A stretch of DNA of 64,000 nucleotides. It comes from Oikopleura dioica (taxonomy: Eukaryota; Chordata; Appendicularia; Copelata; Oikopleuridae). Under the pieces are notes generated by a model, which was given only the letters and a program-made list of their open reading frames with translations, had not been told where the DNA came from and searched no databases. How positions within the stretch are numbered: position 1 is the stretch's first letter; every line of letters begins with the position of its first letter. Positions 34,119 to 43,100 of this stretch are shown here, piece after piece. The stretch is from the NCBI GenBank assembly GCA_907165135.1, contig OU015566.1:12446157-12510156 (forward strand), given 5' to 3'. The translations under genes were made by a program, and so were the position numbers.

Positions 34119-37100
34119 ATGTCCCTTGCATCCAACGGTGTCCAAAAGTAAGTTTACTCAATCAACATGCATCTGACTGTGCGTTTTGCAGTCCCGAGGG
34201 ATTGAAAATTGAGTCAAAAGAAAACGGATTTGATGAGAACGGTGACAGGGATCAGTACAACAAGCTTCTCGACTTAGGACTCGTCGAACAAGTTGCCCAA
34301 AAGCTTGATGCCATCTACCAGGAAGGTACGTATCAACAAACCCGATTAACGCATGAACGCACGAAATATTTTTCCTGCTGAACGCATATTGCGCAGATTT
34401 CCGCGCAGCACCTTTGGAGCGCTCTAGCGACGATTGTGGTCGAGATTTGAAAAAACAAAACATATCAAAATGAAGCCCAGACTCTTGCAAACAAGTTTAT
34501 TATTGTTTATAATCTTAACCCTAACCCTAAGCTCGCTGAAACAAGTAATTTCAAGTATTACCTAAAAAATGCCATTTTCTCAAGTTTTATCGATTGTTAT
34601 ACAAAAGAAGGTATTATTTTAACTATAAATCGTCATTCTAATTCATCTAAGAGATTTATTATTAGTAAAATTGTTAGGTCGAGAAGTAGCCGTTAGATCT
34701 GATAAGGATCGAGGCGCCACGTTCCTATTCTGCACTGCTTCAGTCCGTATTCTACCAACCTTGAATACACAACAAAAACCAACTACCACTTTTCGTGTCG
34801 TTTATCTAGACCTATTCTACAGTAGAGAAGCAGGGCAAGACCTCGTGAAATAGAAGGCATTTCCGACCTATCAACTGGTGACGTACGAGCGCTCATTTTG
34901 CTTCTACGGACTACAACTACGAACTACTCATCTTACAGATAAGTAACACGACCTCATCGCCTGGCAAACCACTCGGCCACACGCGACCTAGGGAGAATTC
35001 TTGACTTCTTGGACCGCCGAATCTTCTGGTGCTTCTTCCGCCGCCGCAGATCGTTGAACTTCAGCTGCAAGTGACCTGAATTTGCTCATCAAAAACCCCT
35101 AAAAGCAGTTATATAGCTCACCAAGCTTATAACTCGGGGTCACCGCAGGTACACTTCGTTCTCTCTCCGATTCTGCCGCCAAGTTTAGCACGCAGTTTGC
35201 ATCTTCATCGGCCCAGCTCTTGAATTCGACGACTTGTGACGCTCTCTGGATCGTTGACCTGCATTGCTCATCAAACACCCCTAGAAAGGATTTAAGTTAA
35301 TTCCAGAAACTTAAATCTGGGGTCAACGCAGGTACAAACGCCAACTTACAGTCGACTCGGTTTGAACTTTCAGCGCCAGATCGACGATTGTCCGTTACAG
35401 CCGCCGCCGTTCGATCGAAGCCGTTCGAGCAATCTCCTCCGCGCGATCGCAACGCTCTCCCGCCCAACCGAACTCAAACTTCTTGGAAACCGCAACTTCA
35501 CCCGTGAAGATGGCGCCGCCGACGCATCTTTTGTACATGCCCGCCGACGACATCGAAACGGCCAGCCGCGCCAATCTACAAAAATGGAGTAACACTCTGA
35601 TGGATTTCGTCGTGACTAACCTGAACGACTCTGACCAGAAGGACAATGTTCAGCTAGCCGCGGCCCAGCAGAAGCTCATGGTTGCCCAGCTTGGCAAAGC
35701 GCCCGTGAAGTCGACCACATCCAGCATCACTCCCAGTCATCTTGTCGAAATTCGACAGGCCTTCGAGCTTGAGAAGGAAACGGATCTCTCCGACGCCGAT
35801 GAGGTTGAGGTCTGGATTCGTAAGATCCGTCAAGCCAAGGCTGATTTCGTGGATCATCTCTCCAAGGCTCAACAGCCAGAAGCCGAAGCTCTTCTCGCCA
35901 GAACTGCGCGCAAGTACTTCTCCAACGAAGTCCGCCAGTCCTTTTCCCGCCAGAACCTTCCGTTGTCGACTGTTGACCAGTTGGTGGAGGCCATGGAATC
36001 GATGTACTCTTCGAAACGCAGCATCTTCCAACACCTGAAACGTACTCATGATGTCAAGTACACAAAAAGCAAAGGCCTTCAGGCTTACATCAGCGAACTT
36101 ACCGAGGCACAGCGACAAGCTTTCCGCCAGGTTGAGCGATTGAAGCTTCGAGTTGCCAAGCCTGATGTGACAATCATCGATGAAGCCACAGCTGACTACA
36201 CCACGAGTACCGACAGCGCTGTTAAGATGGAAGCTGGCTTGAAGAGACCTGAAAACTACGTCTGTAAATGTGCTGTAAAGGCGCACGAGTTTTCAGACTT
36301 GACTGCTGCATGTCTGGCTTACCTGAAGATCTCCGAGTTGTTTCCTGCTGTCGCACTCAAGCTCTGCGACCAAATCGACGATTGTAGAACTGCACAAGAT
36401 GTCTACAACAAGGCGAAACTCCTGATCGACCGCCTTCCTTCCAACATGACCAGCGAAGACGCAGCCGCCTTCGGTGTCAAAAACGGCACTTGGAACAAGA
36501 AAAGTTCCAAAGATGGTCAAACCGAGAAGAAAAAGCCGTCGCTTGAGGCCACCTTGCAGTCCATTTGTGATCGTCTCTCCAATCTCGAGGGAAAGAATCC
36601 AGCTCCGAAATCTGACGACGCTGATTCCAAGAACAAAAAGAAGCAAGGACGAAAGAACAAGACCACCAATGCTCGAGCAGCTGAAACTGAAGCAGCTCCA
36701 GCATCTCTTGCTCCCCAGTCCAACCATTTTCGGCTCTCAGATCAGGAGTAATGCCGTGCGCACCTGATCTGAGCGATTCCTTTTGCGCACACTCCAGCTT
36801 CCACCGCCCATCACTTCCATGGTTCGTAAACTTCAAGCTCACGCTCGGTGGGTCAACTTTTGCGGTCAAAGATGGTATCATCGACAACGGATCAGACGAC
36901 CTTCTGATCCCGAAGCGGCTCATCCCAGCTGATCTTCTGGACAACTTGGATGACTGCGACTACACCATCAACGGAGTGAACGGAGCCAGACAGGCTTTAG
37001 GGCAGTTCGTTTCTGCAGTGGACATCGACGGCGCTATCTTCAAGAACATCAGGGTCATCGTCACAGACCATGAAGCTACTCCCGCTCTCATCGGACGCAC

Positions 37101-40100
37101 TGTGATCGATCATCCCTCAAATGTCTCTTTTGGACGGACGGGTACAGAAATCATCGTCCAACGCCGCCTTGCCCCTGGTGACCCGATCTTCACTGAAAAG
37201 TTCAAGATCAACGGCTACCACAGCGACCCTTGGAATGTGGCGCAAGAAACTACAAAAGCTCACCTCAGCAGTCGACCAGCTCGGCACGTGATTGAGGTAA
37301 TGAGCTCCGGTGCTCACAACTCCGCTGGTGATGCCAAAAGCAGCCCATCAGTCGAGCAGATGAGTTCCAGCCCTAGAAAAAGTACTGTAAGTACTGTACA
37401 ACCGTCAAGTCGTGACAAACCTGATATAAACGCGAGCACAACTGAACTTCTTGATTGGCTTGAGACGAAGAAGAATCTGAAGCTCCCCAGGGATCACCAA
37501 AATGCTGAAGAACTTCGAACCGCTGCGCTGCTGATGGTCGAGTTCGACGACGTCTTCGGTGGTGATAACGAGCCCCTCGGCGAGTTTTGCAAGCCGGTAC
37601 GCATCCCGACTACTGGAAAGTCCGCCAGCCGCAAGCAACACCAGATTCCGTACAAGAACCAAGAAGCGGTCGATGCTGAAGTCGATCGTATGGAACGTAT
37701 CACCGCCATCGAGCCATGCAAGAATCCTCAGGGCTTCAATACGCCACTCCACTGCGTGGACAAGAAGGACGGAAGCCCCAGAGTTGTCGCCAACTTTAAG
37801 AACACCTTAAATTTGGTGTTGAAGGATCCTGACCCGTACACGATGCCAAACCTGCGCGAAATCTTCAACGAAGTCCGCCCAGGGATGATGTACATGGCGT
37901 CCGTGGATTACCGCTCAGGCTACTGGCAGATCCCGATCGACAAGCGCGACAGGCACAAGACGGCTTTTACCTGGAGAGGGAAGACCTGGCAATATACGCG
38001 ATTGCCATTTGGCCTGTCGTGTGCAGGTCAAATCTTCAGCAGATGCGTCGGAGAAGCTCTGGAGACCATCACCAACCGCGACGGCATCTATGTTTACATA
38101 GATGATGTTCTCATAGCGACTCCTACCTTTGGCGCGTATGTACAGCGACTTCGAAGCCTGTTTGAAGCATCGAGGCAGTTCGGACTTCGACTTCATCCCG
38201 GCAAGTGCAATTTCTTGGCGAAATCCTGCAAGTTTCTCGGGCGTGTCTTGAGCCCAGAAGGAATGAGCGTCGACCCAGATCACGCTTCAGGAGTTGACTC
38301 CCTTGCACCACCAACTTCAAGATCAGAACTGCGTACACTGCTCGGTCGATTGACGTTCATCCGCGAATTTCTGGAGACGCGCCTGTATGAGCGAATCGAC
38401 ACTAGTTGTTTCAGCCAGCTAGTCCACGAGTTGAACAAGCTGAATCGTGACGGCGATTTCTACTGGCCGCCTGAAGCCCAAGCTGCATTTGAGCGAGTGA
38501 AGAAACGGCTCAAGTCCAGTCCCATGATCTCATATCCTGACCCAACGCGCGATTTTCTACTCGTCACCGACGCTTCGGAAGTTGCAGTTGGAGCTGTGCT
38601 GATGCAGCTCGTAGATGGAAAGGACAAGATCGTCGGTGTTGCTTCCAGGACCTTCACTGCAGTAGAAACCCGTTGGAGCACGACTGAGAGGGAGGCCTAC
38701 GGGATCCTTTTTGGCGTTCGGCGATTCGACTATTTCCTCCGTGGCCGGCCTTTCGTGGTCAAATGCGATCACGCCGCCTTGCAGTATATTGACAGCGTCG
38801 ACCACAAAAACGCCAAGCTGAGCCGTTGGATGGACGAGCTCTCCAGCTACCGCTTTTGTGTTGAATACATCCCCGGCGAGCAGAATGTTTGGGCAGATAT
38901 GTACAGTCGTCCATTTGGCATCAAGAAGCCTGTGCATTCGGACATTCACACTCCAGCCGGAAAATTTGTAGACTTCGAGAATGGTCTACGTGCCTACATT
39001 CCATCTTGGTCCATGAAGGATCAGGTGCCAGCGCCAGTAGGTACATCGAAAAACCTCCTTCGTGAAGGGATCACCAGAGCTTTGATCGCCAGCAAGGACG
39101 AATTCATCCTCACCGATGCAGCAGAGGGCTATCTCCAACTCGCGTCCGATCAGCGCGCAGATTCAAGCATCGGGCCCCTGATTTCAGCTCTTGGCAAGTT
39201 CCAGAAAGATCCAACCGCAATTCGACTCGACCGGAATGACCACAATTACGATGTGTTCCGAGTGAATTGGCCCTACTTCCGGATCTGCAAGCGGACTGAT
39301 CTTCTTCTTCACGTCAAAGACGGCAAATATCGCCAAGTTCTAACGCCAGAGCATGCGATCCGTCTCCTCCGAAATTCTCATGACGATTGTGCTCATCCAG
39401 GTACTAGTCGGGTTGCTGATTCGCTGCAATCATACTGGTGGCCAGCGATGGAAGAGGACATTCGCAACTACGTCGCATCATGCTTGATTTGTGCCAAGAA
39501 GAAGGGAAATCAAGGTCATCCGTCGTCGCCGAATATTGGTCACTGCAGACGCGGCGAGCGGCCATTTCAGGTGATCTTCATCGATTTCACCGTCTTCGAC
39601 AAGGTCAATGGCAAGAAATTCTGCTGCACGATCCTTGACAGCTTCACCAAGTTCTTCATTGCCAAGCCTGTTCCGGGCGAGAGGGCAATCGACGCTGCCA
39701 GGACGATAGTAGAAGAAGTAGTGCTTCGACATCATGTGATTCCCAGTATTGTGTCTTCCGATCGTGGAACTGCGTTCATTTCTGCGACGATGGGGGAACT
39801 TTACAAGCAGCTCGGAATCGTGGCGGAGAAGCATACCGCTTTTCGACCCCAAGGTACAGGAAATCTCGAACGACAGCACCGCACTTTCAAGTCGATGATT
39901 TTCATGCTCGAGCACGAGCGGCACATGAACTGGATTGACGCTGCTCCATACGCCGTGGCATTTATGAACAGCCACAAGAACAGCAGCACTGGTCAGGCTC
40001 CACACACGCTGGTAACTGGTCGCCGATCACGTCTAACAATTCAGGCCACCATCCACGACAGAGATGTCAGCGCCGATTCGCCTTCCAAGTACGGCTCCAT

Positions 40101-43100
40101 CGTCCGTGAGCGCTTGGAATTTCTCCACGATGTCGCCAAGATCGCCAACAAAAGCGCTGATCTTGAAATGGAGAAAAAGCTGGACAAGGCTCATCGCGCG
40201 CGCCCACTTCGCAAAGGAGACCAGGTGACTCTGTACCGACCTGTCTCCAAAGCCGCAAAGACCAACGGTTACGACTGGATTGGCCCGTTCACGGTCATCA
40301 CTGCATCTGAAAAGGTCGTGAAAATCAGATGTAACAACGACAAAAATAGTGTTGACTGGGTGCACAGGGCACATCTACGCTACGTACCTGAGCGATTTGT
40401 GCATCTTCGAAATTCTGAGCTGATGCGCGAGCTCGATCTTCTTGAAACTTCAGCTGATCCGCTCATCTCGCCAGAAAATCGACCGGAGAATGCATCTGGA
40501 AGTTATCCTGTAGCTCCTGACGCGCTTCCAAAAGTTGGGAGGCCGGCTAAGGAAAATTTAACTTCTGGAAATTCGCGGAAATCTCCTGGACCTACCTCAA
40601 AACTACGAAGAACTCAACCAGCTTCGACAACTTCTTCATCAGACCCAAGTTCTGCAGCTTCGACTTCTCTACCAGCTCTTCCGGCGATCGATTCTTCGTC
40701 AAGTTCTCTAGCTCCAGCTTCGACGACGTTTGCGCCCGATCCCCGACTCGTTGACCTCTTCTCTAAACTAGAATTGCGTCAAATGAGGAAAAGCAAGAGA
40801 CAGAAGAAGAAGCCAGAAAAGTTGTCTCTCGATCCGAAGAAGAAAACTTACGCTGCTGATCGCTGATTGGCCGACGCGCGATGATTGACTCATCGGATTC
40901 TTCGCTCGACTTTCTGGGTAAAAGTTCTCACCCACTGGACTGCTCTGCTATTAGACCGCCGCTGCTGCTTTCCCTTCTGCCGCGTCGTTTTCCCTTCTGG
41001 ACTGCTGCGCGACTCTCCTTTTCAACTCGACTGCTTTTGGATCTATCATCTCAACTCTACTTCCTTCAAGAGAAATCCACTACCGTCACTACGCTAGAAG
41101 ATTTAGAGGGCTGTTAGGTCGAGAAGTAGCCGTTAGATCTGATAAGGATCGAGGCGCCACGTTCCTATTCTGCACTGCTTCAGTCCGTATTCTACCAACC
41201 TTGAATACACAACAAAAACCAACTACCACTTTTCGTGTCGTTTATCTAGACCTATTCTACAGTAGAGAAGCAGGGCAAGACCTCGTGAAATAGAAGGCAT
41301 TTCCGACCTATCAAAAATAAAATTTAACCATGTTAAATTAGCAGATTTCGTCAAAAGAAATCAGTTTATAAGGAAAATTTCGAGGATTTGGGCGGGACGG
41401 AAATTTTCACTCTGAAGCCAAATTTTTAACCCGAGGACAAAAAAATTTTTTGATGATGGATTCGGATTCCTCATCGAAAAAGACCCCGAAAAGTGGGGGT
41501 TCATTCTAAATTTTGATGAAGTAGAGTTTGAGTTATCGAGCTTCGAAGGTGCTCTGCGCAGAAATCTGCGCAATATGCGTTCAAGCGTTAAGAAGTATTA
41601 TTCAATAATCTCCTACAAATTCTCGTGAATACACATGAAATTCCCATAATCAAATTAATGTACCACCCGAAAAATATCCTGTTTTCTTTCTTCTGAAATA
41701 TCAGTATGATTCAGCCGCATCTCAAAATTATCATGAATTGTGTGAAAATATCTCCCGATCTATATAAAGCCCTCATTTTTACTCATTTTCTAAAAAGAAA
41801 GATTTTCGTTTTGAGATGAATTATTACCCCTATTTGACAACCAACATGTCCTACCCACAATTGATCCCAACCTATTGCAATATCACTGATAGCATCGTCT
41901 ACACCACTCCTGCCCCAGCTAACAATCCAAATCCAGGACTTGTGAAGCACGAAGAACTCGACGATCGCGCCTTTGACGCATTGAAAGAGTTCGAATGTGA
42001 AGGAGCCTGCGCCGTGCTGCAGCAATTCAAGGATTCCAACCTGTCCCATGTCCAAAACAAAAGTGCCTTCCTCTGCGGAGTGATGAAGACTTATCGACAG
42101 GTAAGATTATTGCTCACTTACGACTTTGATTTCTAACTTGATTTGCTCACTTTAAATCTGCTTGATTTTAACGGCCGTTCTCTTCCTTGATTTCAAATCA
42201 AATTCAAATAATCAAAAGTAAGGGGGTAGAAGGCAAAGTTCAACTCCCTTATAATACACAACCATAAATCCTAATGAGATGAACCGATAATCAATAACCA
42301 GAAAACGCGCTCTTGAAGTCTAGGTTGAAAGTTTTCATTCTACCCTAGCGCCAGAAGGCGATTGCCGAGGGTCGCCTCCAACCAACACCTCATGGGCACC
42401 CCGATGAAGCAAAAATCAAGGAGCTACTCAACCGCACCAAGTACAACCTTGACGTCACCACCGGCCAGCGCAAGTACGGCGGCCCCCCACCCAAGACTGT
42501 TTCTGATAAAGAGCAGCCCGCCGTCGGCGCTGAAGTGTTTATCGGCAAAATTCCTCGAGATATGTTTGAGGGTAAGTTCTCGTCAATCCCTTTTCTTGCT
42601 GAATCAATCTTCAGATGAGCTTGTCCCCCTTTTTGAAAAATGCGGCCTCATCTGGGACTTCCGACTCATGATGGACCCAATGACTGGCCAAAACCGTGGC
42701 TACGCTTTCCTAAGGTGAGTGTACTCTCCCTCTATTTCAATCGATCATTATTTCAATATAGCTTTGTTGAACTGTCCGCTGCGCGGAAGTGTGTCGAAAT
42801 GTACGACAGATTCGAAATCCGCAACAAGCGCGAGCTTCATGTGACTATCTCCCAGCCCAACAATCGCCTCTTCGTCGGATCGATCCCAAAAACAAAGACT
42901 AAGCGTAAGCCCACCTTCTTTACCCACTCCCTTATTCGCTTTTCAGAGGAGATTCTCGACGAGTTCTCCAAGCACACGAACGGATTGACAGACGTTATTC
43001 TGTATTATCAAGTTGAAGAAAAAAACAAGGGTTCTGGTCTCCAGAAGAACCGCGGATTCTGCTTCTTAGAATATGAAACCCATCAAGCTGCCTCACAAGC

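Larger units (their letters stand above)
34667..41318 (+). mobile_element. Complete Ty3/gypsy LTR retrotransposon with 5-bp target duplication
   Basis: Two identical 202-bp LTRs (34672-34873, 41112-41313) bound a 6,642-bp element. Both sides are flanked by the duplicated AAAAT (34667-34671 and 41314-41318). Inside are a candidate primer site two bases after the LTR, a structured leader, gag, pol with protease-RT-RNase H-integrase order (Ty3/gypsy type), and a short purine run before the 3' LTR. No envelope-like ORF fits in the 245 nt after pol. Larvacean gypsy elements have been described as the Tor group, and membership is likely by host, not proven. Identical LTRs and intact ORFs indicate a very recent insertion. 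Confidence 0.95.

Noticed and set aside
34515-34530. Interstitial telomere marking a chromosome fusion
   Set aside because: Only about two and a half repeat units inside an intron; far too short for that conclusion.
39478-40005. Long antisense ORFs within the retrotransposon pol gene
   Set aside because: They mirror the codon structure of the integrase and lack any independent signal.
40867-41111. A third (env-like) ORF in the retrotransposon
   Set aside because: Only 245 nt remain before the 3' LTR; the 70-78 codon ORFs there are overlapping frames of the same Ser/Leu-rich sequence without signal peptide or anchor.
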